Assembly (NCBI GenBank): GCA_027886175.1
Contig: JAJNNQ010000013.1
Span: forward strand, 6,281,501 to 6,345,500
DNA from: Phylloscopus collybita
Taxonomy: Eukaryota > Chordata > Aves > Passeriformes > Phylloscopidae
DNA length: 64,000 nt
Direction of reading: 5' to 3'
Below, in pieces: positions 53,601 through 57,880 of the stretch. The notes beneath the pieces were generated by a model. It had not been told where the DNA came from. It saw only the letters and a list, made by a program, of their open reading frames with translations, and searched no databases. The first letter of the stretch is position 1. Each line of letters opens with the position of its first letter. The position numbers and the translations under genes are program-made.

Positions 53601-54369
53601 CCTCGAGACTACATTCCCCTTCCAACTACTCTTTGTAAGAGCAGTATATAAACAGGAGTAGATTTCTTCAAACGTTACAGTGATTTTACTAATACATCCT
53701 CTACAAACACTCCATTCTAATAACCCTAGGATTAACTACTGCGAGCTTTTCCAAACCCACATCTTAAATAGTGGGGAGGAAGGCAGAATCCTGTAATGGC
53801 ACTTCAACACTGTAAAGCGTATCTGGGGTCAGACATCCATCTAAATCAATTGGGTGGGGGGGGTCTCCTCAGGTCTAGGCGTGATTGCCGGCAGAGAGAG
53901 GCGAAAGGGCAGCAGAGCTGGAGGAACGTAACTTCGGGAAGGGGCGAGATGCCCGGGCGCCCTCGGCCGGGGATGGCCACGTACAGGCGGCTTCCAGGGA
54001 GCCAGCCACCTGCGCCAGCCGGCACAACAGGAAAAGCTGGCTGATCGCTGCCACGGATTTCGGCTGCTGCAACAGCGACGCTGGCGACAACAGCGTGCTG
54101 AGGCCACAGCGGGACGCCGCTGCCGGCCGGGGGTGCCCTCAGAGCCAGCAGGGCAGGGACATTCCCTTCCCGGAGAGCTCGCTCGCCCGGCGGAGCGGCC
54201 TCGCCCCGGCCCCGCGAACGGCTCCCCAGGCCGGTGCCTCCCGCGGCCTCCGAGCCCCCGCTCCCTCCCCGCGCCGGGCCCGCCGCCTCACCACGGCGAT
54301 CTCCTCGGCGGAGCACTCCAGCAGGCTCTTGTCAATGGCCTGCACCTCCGCCTCCAGGTCAGCCGCCAT
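678..54369 (-). CDS. UBR2: UBR2, E3 ubiquitin-protein ligase of the Arg/N-degron pathway (whole gene, 47 coding exons per transcript)
   Basis: UBR2 binds proteins carrying destabilising N-terminal residues and, with RAD6-type E2 enzymes, ubiquitylates them for proteasomal destruction. In mammals it is also needed for spermatocyte meiosis and histone ubiquitylation. The spliced frame gives 1751 residues; human UBR2, from memory, has 1755. Visible domains are the UBR box (zinc ligands C99, C112, C115, C124, C127, H133, H136, C149, C151, C163, H166; N-degron acidic residues D118, D150, D153), the ClpS-like N-domain (D233, H236), a basic helix near 1021-1070, a RING (C1108, C1111, C1168, H1170, H1173, C1176, C1210, C1213) and a Cys-rich C-terminal domain. 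The start ATG has a strong Kozak context (A at -3, G at +4). All introns are GT-AG. UBR2 rather than UBR1 is chosen because the N-terminus ([18 protein letters not shown]) and C-terminus ([13 protein letters not shown]) match UBR2. All key residues are intact, so the gene looks functional. Confidence 0.98.
1584..1685 (-). CDS. UBR2: UBR2 exon 46 (residues 1671-1705)
   Basis: Encodes [20 protein letters not shown] and [13 protein letters not shown]. Acceptor tccag|AGTACG, donor CTCAG|gtaaaa. Confidence 0.98.
2370..2540 (-). CDS. UBR2: UBR2 exon 45 (residues 1614-1671), C-terminal Cys-rich domain
   Basis: Encodes [40 protein letters not shown] and [16 protein letters not shown]. The cysteines and histidine are the zinc-binding part of the UBR-ligase C-terminal (autoinhibitory) domain. 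Acceptor aaaag|GTGTCC lies beyond an A-run of about 20 bases on the + strand, a pure U-tract in the transcript. Donor CTTAG|gtaagg. Confidence 0.98.
2810..2887 (-). CDS. UBR2: UBR2 exon 44 (residues 1588-1614)
   Basis: Encodes [20 protein letters not shown] and NQASNF, the entry to the C-terminal zinc domain. Acceptor tccag|CTATGC, donor TTCTC|gtaagt. Confidence 0.97.
4376..4432 (-). CDS. UBR2: UBR2 exon 43 (residues 1569-1588)
   Basis: 57 nt coding [19 protein letters not shown]. Acceptor tgtag|TTGGTG, donor ATCAG|gtaaac. The split codon joins exon 44 as AGC (Ser), where human has Arg. Confidence 0.95.
4658..4766 (-). CDS. UBR2: UBR2 exon 42 (residues 1533-1569)
   Basis: Encodes [20 protein letters not shown] and [16 protein letters not shown]. 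Acceptor ttcag|TAAATG, donor GAAAG|gtaagt. Confidence 0.97.
4908..5025 (-). mobile_element. CR1 LINE 3' fragment in UBR2 intron 41
   Basis: Plus-strand text runs from ataggatggtttggattgga through ccatgggcagggacaccttc to tcaaagccccatcc. This is the reverse complement of the standard avian CR1 3' end, so the copy lies on the minus strand, short and 5'-truncated. Confidence 0.85.
5356..5486 (-). CDS. UBR2: UBR2 exon 41 (residues 1489-1533)
   Basis: Encodes [40 protein letters not shown] and SEIQ. Acceptor ttaag|TGCCTT, donor CAAG|gtatcg, leaving phase 1. Confidence 0.97.
5722..5990 (-). mobile_element. CR1 LINE 3' fragment in UBR2 intron 40
   Basis: Contains cagaatgctttgggttggaa, agggacaccttctgctagat and gccttgaacactgccaggga in the order of a reverse-oriented CR1 tail. 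Boundaries are approximate. A second CR1 piece in the next intron (about 4.9-5.0 kb) has the same orientation. Confidence 0.88.
6280..6370 (-). CDS. UBR2: UBR2 exon 40 (residues 1459-1489)
   Basis: Encodes [20 protein letters not shown] and [10 protein letters not shown]. This acidic loop is among the less conserved parts of the protein, but EENGMDQEN and the splice sites fix it. Acceptor ttcag|AAGAGA, donor GGAAG|gtaaaa. Confidence 0.95.
7013..7148 (-). CDS. UBR2: UBR2 exon 39 (residues 1414-1459)
   Basis: Encodes [20 protein letters not shown], then [20 protein letters not shown] and LTSST. Acceptor cacag|GTAAGC, donor ACAG|gtaatg, leaving phase 1. Confidence 0.98.
7632..7699 (-). CDS. UBR2: UBR2 exon 38 (residues 1391-1413)
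   Basis: Encodes [20 protein letters not shown] and HLL. Acceptor tttag|CACTGG, donor TTG|gtaagt, ending in phase 0. Confidence 0.96.
9668..9764 (-). CDS. UBR2: UBR2 exon 37 (residues 1359-1391)
   Basis: Encodes [20 protein letters not shown] and [12 protein letters not shown]. Acceptor tacag|GATGAC, donor GCAT|gtaagt, leaving phase 1. Confidence 0.97.
10200..10255 (-). CDS. UBR2: UBR2 exon 36 (residues 1340-1358)
   Basis: 56 nt coding [19 protein letters not shown]. Acceptor tccag|AACGAA, donor CAG|gtaagg, ending in phase 0. Confidence 0.97.
10345..10493 (-). CDS. UBR2: UBR2 exon 35 (residues 1290-1340)
   Basis: Encodes [40 protein letters not shown] and SCAYTIQTI. Acceptor ttcag|GAATCC, donor ATAG|gtattg. 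The next intron is only 89 nt. Confidence 0.98.
11287..11359 (-). CDS. UBR2: UBR2 exon 34 (residues 1266-1290), variable linker
   Basis: Encodes [20 protein letters not shown] and DFKL. The first eight residues do not resemble the human linker, while [11 protein letters not shown] is conserved. Acceptor tacag|GCCATT, donor CTGAA|gtatgt. Confidence 0.95.
11596..11693 (-). CDS. UBR2: UBR2 exon 33 (residues 1233-1266)
   Basis: Encodes [20 protein letters not shown] and [13 protein letters not shown]. Acceptor gacag|GTTAGA, donor GCAA|gtaagt, leaving phase 1. Confidence 0.96.
12032..12193 (-). CDS. UBR2: UBR2 exon 32 (residues 1179-1233), end of the RING
   Basis: Encodes [20 protein letters not shown], then [20 protein letters not shown], closing the RING with C1210 and C1213. 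Acceptor taaag|GTATTT, donor ACAG|gtcagt. Confidence 0.98.
12480..12640. repeat. A/C-rich low-complexity tract in UBR2 intron 31
   Basis: A run of irregular CAAA, AACA and AAACC units with no coding or TE signature. A similar tract is at 57092-57205. Confidence 0.6.
13735..13828 (-). CDS. UBR2: UBR2 exon 31 (residues 1148-1179), RING Cys-His core
   Basis: Encodes [20 protein letters not shown] and [11 protein letters not shown], with C1168, H1170, H1173 and C1176 arranged as C-x-H-x2-H-x2-C. Acceptor tacag|AGAAAT, donor CAAAG|gtaaaa. Confidence 0.98.
14675..14874 (-). CDS. UBR2: UBR2 exon 30 (residues 1081-1148), first half of the RING
   Basis: Encodes [20 protein letters not shown], then [20 protein letters not shown], giving the first RING pair C1108 and C1111. 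It ends [15 protein letters not shown]. Acceptor tctag|CCCTGT, donor CCTG|gtaagt, leaving phase 1. Confidence 0.98.
15543..15724 (-). CDS. UBR2: UBR2 exon 29 (residues 1021-1081), basic helix before the RING
   Basis: Encodes [40 protein letters not shown] and [13 protein letters not shown]. The lysine/arginine-rich helix corresponds to the basic E2-binding segment known in Ubr1-family ligases. Acceptor ttcag|AGTTCA, donor AATAG|gtaaag. Confidence 0.97.
16455..16535 (-). CDS. UBR2: UBR2 exon 28 (residues 994-1020)
   Basis: 27 codons, [20 protein letters not shown] then EGNIMEE. This serine-rich linker is less conserved than its neighbours. Acceptor tacag|ACTTTT, donor GAG|gtaaaa, phase 0 on both sides. 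Confidence 0.96.
16756..16865 (-). CDS. UBR2: UBR2 exon 27 (residues 957-993)
   Basis: Encodes [20 protein letters not shown] and [17 protein letters not shown]. Acceptor ctcag|AACCAG, donor AAG|gtaaat, ending in phase 0. Confidence 0.98.
17564..17666 (-). CDS. UBR2: UBR2 exon 26 (residues 923-957)
   Basis: Encodes [20 protein letters not shown] and [14 protein letters not shown]. Acceptor cctag|GTTTTG, donor TCAA|gtatgt, leaving phase 1. Confidence 0.97.
19599..19753 (-). CDS. UBR2: UBR2 exon 25 (residues 871-922)
   Basis: Encodes [40 protein letters not shown] and [12 protein letters not shown]. Acceptor ttcag|CACTTC, donor AGG|gtatgg, ending in phase 0. Confidence 0.98.
19834..19898 (+). 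mobile_element. CR1 LINE 3' tip in UBR2 intron 24
   Basis: ggcagggggttgaaatcaga followed by tgaccttt and ccaacccaaacccttctatg matches the last 60 or so bases of CR1. It sits about 80 nt from the acceptor of exon 25. Only the terminal tip is present. Confidence 0.75.
20181..20229 (-). CDS. UBR2: UBR2 exon 24 (residues 855-871)
   Basis: A 49-nt micro-scale exon coding [16 protein letters not shown]. Acceptor ttcag|GCAGAG, donor ACAG|gtatat, leaving phase 1. Confidence 0.95.
20776..20878 (-). CDS. UBR2: UBR2 exon 23 (residues 820-854)
   Basis: Encodes [20 protein letters not shown] and [15 protein letters not shown]. Acceptor tatag|AAAACC, donor AAAG|gtaact, ending in phase 0. Confidence 0.97.
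21141..21193 (-). CDS. UBR2: UBR2 exon 22 (residues 803-820)
   Basis: A 53-nt exon coding [17 protein letters not shown]. Acceptor tgtag|GAGAAC, donor TTCAA|gtatgt, leaving two bases of K820. Confidence 0.95.
22474..22598 (-). CDS. UBR2: UBR2 exon 21 (residues 761-802)
   Basis: Encodes [20 protein letters not shown] and [20 protein letters not shown] then ED. Acceptor tacag|GTGAAA, donor GAT|gtaagt, ending in phase 0. Confidence 0.98.
22896..22959 (-). CDS. UBR2: UBR2 exon 20 (residues 740-761)
   Basis: Encodes [20 protein letters not shown] then V. Acceptor ttcag|GATGTT, donor GTTG|gtaagt, leaving phase 1. Confidence 0.97.
23302..23424 (-). CDS. UBR2: UBR2 exon 19 (residues 699-739)
   Basis: 41 codons, [20 protein letters not shown] then [20 protein letters not shown] and K. 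Acceptor aatag|ACAGGT, donor AAG|gtattt. Confidence 0.97.
23468..23545. repeat. AT-rich imperfect palindromic microsatellite in UBR2 intron 18
   Basis: Alternating TATATTACATATA, TATATGTATATTTA and similar words form an A/T-only tract that can fold on itself. It lies about 45 nt from the acceptor of exon 19. Confidence 0.7.
24781..24846 (-). CDS. UBR2: UBR2 exon 18 (residues 677-698)
   Basis: 22 codons, [20 protein letters not shown] then LQ. Acceptor ttcag|ATTTAT, donor CAG|gtaacc, phase 0 on both sides. Confidence 0.98.
26665..27054 (+). mobile_element. CR1 LINE 3' fragment in UBR2 intron 17
   Basis: Plus-sense CR1 text: cctcaagtccagttgtgggc, ggttcaggctggacattggg, aagaacttcttcatgagaag, actgcccagggaggtggtgg and ggttctgtgattctgtgg at the tail. 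It ends about 55 nt before the donor side of exon 17, so it hugs that exon. Confidence 0.88.
27109..27219 (-). CDS. UBR2: UBR2 exon 17 (residues 640-676)
   Basis: 37 codons, [20 protein letters not shown] then [17 protein letters not shown], essentially identical to human. Acceptor tgcag|AGTGAA, donor CAG|gtaagt. Confidence 0.98.
27982..28043 (-). CDS. UBR2: UBR2 exon 16 (residues 619-639)
   Basis: Encodes [20 protein letters not shown] and L. Acceptor tgtag|GCTTG, donor CTG|gtatgt, 62 nt. Confidence 0.96.
29080..29263 (-). CDS. UBR2: UBR2 exon 15 (residues 558-619)
   Basis: Encodes [20 protein letters not shown] and the conserved [20 protein letters not shown]. Acceptor tttag|GAAAAA, donor GCAG|gtatga, leaving phase 1. 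Confidence 0.98.
30031..30159 (-). CDS. UBR2: UBR2 exon 14 (residues 515-557)
   Basis: 43 codons, [20 protein letters not shown] through MMQDWCALD. Acceptor tctag|GGTATG, donor GAT|gtaagg, phase 0 on both sides. Confidence 0.97.
30695..30794 (-). CDS. UBR2: UBR2 exon 13 (residues 481-514)
   Basis: Encodes [20 protein letters not shown] then [13 protein letters not shown]. Acceptor cccag|GTACG, donor CAG|gtatgt, ending in phase 0. Confidence 0.98.
30888..31051 (-). CDS. UBR2: UBR2 exon 12 (residues 427-481)
   Basis: Encodes [20 protein letters not shown] and ends [12 protein letters not shown]. Acceptor aatag|GCTCG, donor CTCAA|gtaagt. It ends two bases into K481. The following intron is only 93 nt. 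Confidence 0.97.
33333..33431 (-). CDS. UBR2: UBR2 exon 11b, second of a mutually exclusive pair (alternative residues 394-426)
   Basis: Also 99 nt and phase 0, coding [20 protein letters not shown] and [13 protein letters not shown]. It shares 20 of 33 residues with exon 11a and has its own good sites (aatag|AACTAT, CTT|gtaagt). It arose by tandem exon duplication, and the open frame and conserved core argue that both copies are used. Including both would insert 33 residues without a frameshift. Confidence 0.94.
33506..33604 (-). CDS. UBR2: UBR2 exon 11a, first of a mutually exclusive pair (residues 394-426)
   Basis: A 99-nt phase-0 exon coding [20 protein letters not shown] and [13 protein letters not shown]. 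This version is closest to the reference human UBR2 segment and to UBR1. Acceptor ttag|AATTAC, donor CTG|gtgagt. It is separated from 11b by only 74 nt. Confidence 0.96.
34271..34359 (-). CDS. UBR2: UBR2 exon 10 (residues 364-393)
   Basis: Encodes [20 protein letters not shown], then [10 protein letters not shown]. Acceptor gacag|GGGCTAG, donor AGA|gtaagt, leaving phase 0. It is the common upstream partner for exons 11a and 11b. Confidence 0.97.
35873..35980 (-). CDS. UBR2: UBR2 exon 9 (residues 328-364)
   Basis: Encodes [20 protein letters not shown] and then [16 protein letters not shown]. Acceptor ttaag|ATGGC, donor GAAAG|gtgagt. Enters and leaves in phase 1. Confidence 0.97.
38489..38609 (-). 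CDS. UBR2: UBR2 exon 8 (residues 288-328)
   Basis: Encodes [20 protein letters not shown], then [20 protein letters not shown], nearly identical to human UBR2. Acceptor ttaag|AGAAAT, donor TTCAG|gtgggc, phase 1 at its end. Confidence 0.97.
39812..39874 (-). CDS. UBR2: UBR2 exon 7 (residues 267-287)
   Basis: Exactly 21 codons, [20 protein letters not shown] followed by V. Acceptor tgcag|GGCCG, donor GTG|gtaagt. It is in phase 0 at both ends, so skipping it would be frame-neutral. Confidence 0.96.
41545..41683 (-). CDS. UBR2: UBR2 exon 6 (residues 220-266), ClpS-like N-domain
   Basis: Encodes [20 protein letters not shown] and continues [11 protein letters not shown]. This is the ClpS-like fold that recognises bulky hydrophobic (type-2) N-termini, with D233 and H236 present. 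The acceptor ctgaag|TGAG is favoured because AC+T restores the expected T-E-K-S frame. Donor GAT|gtaagt. Confidence 0.96.
41691..41771 (-). repeat. Three-copy 27-bp tandem repeat in intron 5 beside the exon 6 acceptor
   Basis: Copies at 41691-41717, 41718-41744 and 41745-41771 differ at only a few bases. The array ends 6 nt from the acceptor AG of exon 6, so it occupies the polypyrimidine and branch-point zone of a 277-nt intron. In transcript sense, two copies carry AATGACgtaa, the same ten bases as the exon 5 donor junction (AATGAC|gtaa). Confidence 0.95.
41961..42088 (-). CDS. UBR2: UBR2 exon 5 (residues 178-220)
   Basis: Encodes [20 protein letters not shown] and continues to ENELPGLEM. 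Acceptor tccag|GATCC, donor GAC|gtaagt. It ends two bases into T220. Confidence 0.96.
44587..44640 (+). repeat. 54-bp uninterrupted poly(T) in UBR2 intron 4
   Basis: Fifty-four consecutive T (A in the UBR2 transcript). It may be the tail of an old minus-strand retrotransposition or an assembly-sensitive homopolymer; no flanking duplication was found. The exact length is unreliable in most sequencing data. Confidence 0.9.
44938..45051 (-). CDS. UBR2: UBR2 exon 4 (residues 140-177), end of the UBR box
   Basis: Encodes [20 protein letters not shown] followed by [14 protein letters not shown]149, C151, C163 and H166 complete the zinc sites, and D150 and D153 line the basic N-degron pocket. Acceptor ttcag|ATG, donor GAG|gtaatt, phase 0, 38 codons. 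Confidence 0.97.
46479..46557 (-). CDS. UBR2: UBR2 exon 3 (residues 113-139), UBR-box core
   Basis: Encodes [20 protein letters not shown] and then REHRYR. This supplies zinc ligands C115, C124, C127, H133 and H136 plus D118, which contacts the N-terminal amino group of type-1 degrons. Acceptor ttag|AGAC, donor AGG|gttagt, ending in phase 0. Confidence 0.97.
48910..49169 (-). CDS. UBR2: UBR2 exon 2 (residues 27-113)
   Basis: Begins [16 protein letters not shown] and contains [18 protein letters not shown], ending at the first UBR-box cysteines C99 and C112 ([16 protein letters not shown]). Acceptor aaaag|AAATGG, donor TGCAG|gtagtt. The 260-nt length leaves two bases of codon R113. Confidence 0.97.
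49726..50823 (+). mobile_element. Complete solo LTR of an avian endogenous retrovirus in UBR2 intron 1
   Basis: A 1098-bp element begins TGCACTGGG and ends CTCACTACA (TG...CA termini). It is flanked by a perfect 5-bp duplication, attct at 49721-49725 and 50824-50828. It carries a TATA-like catatttaagg (49920-49930), imperfect internal repeats around gacccacactggagcag, and an AATAAA (50640-50645). These give a plus orientation, antisense to UBR2. I recognise the 3' part (tctctcattaccctactctg, gctgaggaggagagtgagag) as a common avian LTR family but cannot name it exactly. No retroviral internal region is present, so it arose by LTR-LTR recombination. Confidence 0.9.
54292..54369 (-). CDS. UBR2: UBR2 exon 1 coding part (residues 1-26)
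   Basis: Starts at ATG 54367-54369 in the context AGAAGATGG and reads [20 protein letters not shown], then AEEIAV. The donor is GTG|gtgagg, phase 0. The reading frame stays open upstream of the ATG into the 5' UTR, but I see no earlier in-frame ATG. The donor choice adds V26, where human has G; using GCC|gtggtg instead would drop one residue. Confidence 0.93.
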
Positions 54370-54660
54370 CTTCTCCCTCCTCCTGCCCCCTGCCCCGCGC
54401 CGCCGAGGCCGAGGCCGGGACAGCCGGAACGGGGTCCGGGCGGCCGCCCAGCCCGGGGAACACACACTTCCGCCCCGCCTCCCGCACGTCACCGGCAGCC
54501 GCGCCGCGTTCTGGGGGCTGCAGTCCTTCCCCGGCGCTCCGGCCGAGACACCGCGCCCCGTGCCCGCGCTGCGGGACCTGCGGGGCCAGGCCGGCGGTCG
54601 GTACCCGCCCCCGGCCGCCTCCGCGGGCCGCCTGCCCTTCTCGCCTCACGGGATCACAGC
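54370..54660 (-). promoter_or_regulatory. UBR2: UBR2 CpG-island promoter and 5' UTR
   Basis: This CpG-dense, TATA-less stretch lies directly upstream of the UBR2 ATG. The island as a whole runs from about 53870 into intron 1. Recognisable elements are an ETS-type CGGAAGT (minus sense, 54466-54474), an overlapping GC box (54470-54480), a CRE-like TGACGTG (54485-54493) and a degenerate ZNF143/THAP11-type element, ACTGCAGCCCCCAGAACGC in minus sense (54506-54524). No upstream ATG is seen between these sites and the start codon. The exact start site cannot be read from sequence. Confidence 0.8.
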
Positions 54661-54671
54661 AGCATCGCGGG

Positions 54672-55285
54672 ATGAGTCACAGGCTGGAAGATTCGTATCT
54701 GGTCCAACCTTCCTGCTCAAGCGGGGTCATCCCAGAGCACATGGCACAGTGCTTCCAGTCGGCTCTTGAGTATCTCCAGTGAGGGAGACTCCACAACCTC
54801 TCTGAGTTATCTGTTCCAGTGCTCAGTCACTGCACTGTAAAGTTCTTTCGCATGTTCAGGTGGAAGTTCTGTGAATCAGTTTCTACCCCTTGCCACTTGT
54901 CCTATTGCTCAGCACCACTGAGAAGAGCCCAGCTCCCTTCACATCCTTACGGGCACTGATGAGGTCCCCTCTCAGTCATGTCTTCTTGAGGCTGAGCAGG
55001 CCCAGCTCCCTCAGCCTTTCCTCACAAGAGCGATCCCCCAGTCTCTCAGTCATCCTCATTGCCCTCCGCTGGACCTGCTGCAGAAGCTCCACATCTCTTT
55101 TGTACTGAAGAGCTCAGAACTGGACCCAGCACTCCAGATGAGGCCTCACCAGAGCTGAACAGAGGAGCAGGACCACCTCTCCTGACCTGCTGGCAGTGCT
55201 CTTCCTAAGGTACCCGAGGGTTTTGTTGGCCACCTTAGCCACAAGGACACTGCTGGCTCATGGACAGCTTGTTGTTCACCAGTCT
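54672..55285 (-). mobile_element. CR1 LINE fragment abutting the UBR2 promoter
   Basis: Reverse-oriented CR1: aagcggggtcatcccagagc, gtatctccagtgagggagac, tccacaacctctctgagtta, cctttcctcacaagagcgat, ccctccgctggacctgctgc and ccagcactccagatgaggcc occur in the expected order. The 3' tip lies about 300 bp from the UBR2 ATG, right at the edge of the CpG island. Confidence 0.92.
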
Positions 55286-57091
55286 CCCCCAGTGAGAAGC
55301 GATATCTGTGACTGGGGACATCTCCAGTGTGGCTGGCAAAGCTGGGTGCCCCCCCTCAGCTGAAATGTCCTTGTCAGCACTGCCAGTGGGCAGGGCACTG
55401 AGAGCTTCCTGGAAGGCTCTGACATTTCATGCAGGTGGAAAGAAAATGAATCGGTATATTAAACCAAGGTGGCAACTATGGCTTTAAAACAAATGTTACT
55501 AAATAGCAGAAGCTTTAAATTCAGTTGCTCATCTTCCCTAGGGCCGCCCAAACAGAGGCGTGGCTTCCTCACTCAAGCGGGGATGCCGGTCTGCCTGTCA
55601 AAAAACAAGTCAGCAACACCAAACCCAGCAAACAATCATCCTCCATAACCCCATTTCAGCACATACAGGCTGGGCATCTTTACGAGGCCTTTCTGAAAAC
55701 CTGTTGTACCACTGCTGTACCCATGGGTTTGCCTTGCACCTCTGTAATTACAGCTGGGCCCAAAGCAAGCAGACATGTCTGACCGTGTGTGTGCAGCCAC
55801 GGGGCACCTGAGGCTGCTGAGGTTTAAATACACACCTTCCTTCACTTGCTGGCAACTTCTGCATGGACCTAAGCATTGTGCATGAACTGAGTACTATTTC
55901 TACTTCACACCTCCTATCAGCCTTCATGGCTGAAGTAAGGACCCACTCAGCAGGAGCCTAACCTAGAAATTCCTGCCAAGGAAATCTCTGCTCTGGAGAA
56001 TTTACACTTCCAAATCTAGACAATGCATGGGAGGGGAATAAACAGGCAGGAAAGCAGACCAGTCATAATTGCCTGCAGTATTAGCTGAAGGCACCTATAA
56101 ATGTTGCCTTTGCCAAACAGTGCCAAAAGTCTCAGGAAAGCTGTGCATTGAGAGTGAGTGCTACTTCACATCTTATATTCCTTAAAACTTTGTAAGCATT
56201 CTCATAGTGTGTATGCATAATTGCTTCTTCCCTTTTTTATCTCCTTTCCTCTCCTTCTCCTCCTTCTCCCCTTAATTAATAATTTACATATCAACTTTAC
56301 CAAGAATGAGCATAATTTCCTTTGGTATGTATCCTTCCTATATGCAGGGTACATATTTTACTGTATTTATTTTTATCTCCTTTGCCACTTCTTAAGTAAT
56401 TGTTCTTAAAATGCAGAAAATAATTATATACTCTTTAGAAGATCAGTAAAGCCCACACTGTTTCTCATTCATGCACTGTGCCTGCCTAGGGAATACAGAA
56501 CATGAATCTTCTTTGGAAAATAGCACAGGGTGAAGGAAAGCTGTATGACTTAATTGTTTTCCTTTCTGGGCTGCATGAAGAACATGTTAGAAAAATCCTG
56601 GAGTTTAGTAATATGAAAGGCATCTCATTTTACCTAGCAAAGTGGGCAACCCAAACAGAAATTAGCCTGCAAAGCCATTATTTCAATATGAACATAACAA
56701 CTTCCTGGGTATCATTTTTTACAACTTCAGGAAGAATTTTCCATAACATTTAGCCTGTGCCATTTACTTCATAAACAAAGATACTATTCAAATTCAGGAG
56801 TAATAATTAAGGTTGAAGAGGCTATCTTCTGCCAAAAAGCCCAACTCTTACCAAGTCTATTATCAGATAGAAACTGAAAAAGAGAAATCTAGACAATTTT
56901 AATATTTCATCAGGGTTAATAGTAAACCTTCATGGCATTTCTCTGCTCTAGATGAGATGTTTCTGGGTCTCATCATGCTTTCAACACGCAAGATAGCCCA
57001 TAGAATGCTACAGATTATGGTTATGAAAGGTACAGATGTCATCTACACCTCTTTCGTCTATCTCCTGACCTGTCTGTTCAAGCACTGCCTC
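55286..57091. other. Intergenic, no recognised gene
   Basis: AT-rich single-copy-looking DNA upstream of UBR2. Open frames are short and lack homology that I recognise. A T/C-rich tract (56222-56275) is the only local oddity. Confidence 0.6.
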
Positions 57092-57205
57092 TGCCATTAA
57101 AAAAAAAACAAACCCAAAAAAAACCAAAACCAAAAAAAACCCCAAACCACAAACAAACAAACAAAAACCACACACCAAACCCAAACAAACAAACAACCCC
57201 CCTAA
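57092..57205. repeat. A/C-rich low-complexity tract
   Basis: Irregular CAAA and CCAAA units (for example acaaacaaacaaacaaaaac) ending in a C-run. The apparent Gly/Phe/Val-rich open frame on the minus strand is composition only. Confidence 0.8.
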
Positions 57206-57294
57206 ATGGTAGTTTGACTGGGGATCAATTAACTTAATTGAAGTCCAGTATTTTTAATAAATGCTGCATCCATTAAGAACACAATGTAAAAAGA

Positions 57295-57880
57295 TGCCCT
57301 GGCTTAACCCCAGCAACCAAACGCCACAGAGCCACTTGCTTACCCCACAACCAGTAAGATTGGGGAAAGAATTGGGAGAGTAAAAGGTAGAAAACTTGTG
57401 GGTTGAGATAAAGACAATTTAATGGGTAAGCAAAATGGTAAAGCAAAAGCTGCACTCACAAACAAATAAAAATAAGGAATCTATTCACTGCCTCCCAAGG
57501 GCAGGCAGCTGTTCAGCCATCTCCAGGAAAGCAGAGCTCCATCACGTGTAGCATTTATTTGGAAAGAAAAACACGATCTCTCAGAAAGTTCCTCCCTCTT
57601 CCTTCTGCCCCCCACTTTATATACTGTATGCCAGTCTCTGCAATATCCCTGTGGTCAGGTGAGGTCACCTGTCCCAGCTGTGTCTCCTTCCCATCCACTC
57701 CCAACTTCATTACCAGAGTGGCAGCACAAAAAGCAGAAAAGGCCTTGGCTCTGTGTAAGCTCCCCTCAGCAATAACAACATCTCCATATTATCAACCCTC
57801 TGTTCAGCATAAATCCAAAATATAGCTCCATACCAGCCACTGGGAAAAAAATTAACTCTACCCGATCCTAAACCAGCCCA
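57295..57880 (-). mobile_element. Probable solo LTR of an avian ERVL-type endogenous retrovirus
   Basis: In minus sense it starts tgggctggtttaggatcggg, continues tagagttaattt and ccttttctgcttt, has a TATA box gtataaag-like motif (57615-57624) and ends ggggttaagccagggca. This is the layout of avian ERVL-like LTRs I know. The TG...CA ends are plausible, but I could not find a matching target duplication, so boundaries are approximate. Confidence 0.75.

Larger units (their letters stand above)
53870..54660. promoter_or_regulatory. CpG island spanning UBR2 exon 1
   Basis: About 0.8 kb of GC-rich, CpG-dense sequence stands out against AT-rich surroundings. It covers the promoter, exon 1 and the first part of intron 1. 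Long open frames on both strands inside it are side effects of the base composition. Confidence 0.85.

Noticed and set aside
53885..54782. Several overlapping open frames of 90-294 codons on both strands in the CpG island.
   Set aside because: They are rich in Arg, Ala, Pro and Gly on every frame, as expected from GC-rich DNA lacking stops. Only the short stretch after the UBR2 ATG matches a known protein.
57008..57196. Minus-strand frame rich in Phe, Gly, Val and Leu that looks like a membrane segment.
   Set aside because: It is the translation of an A/C-rich low-complexity tract.
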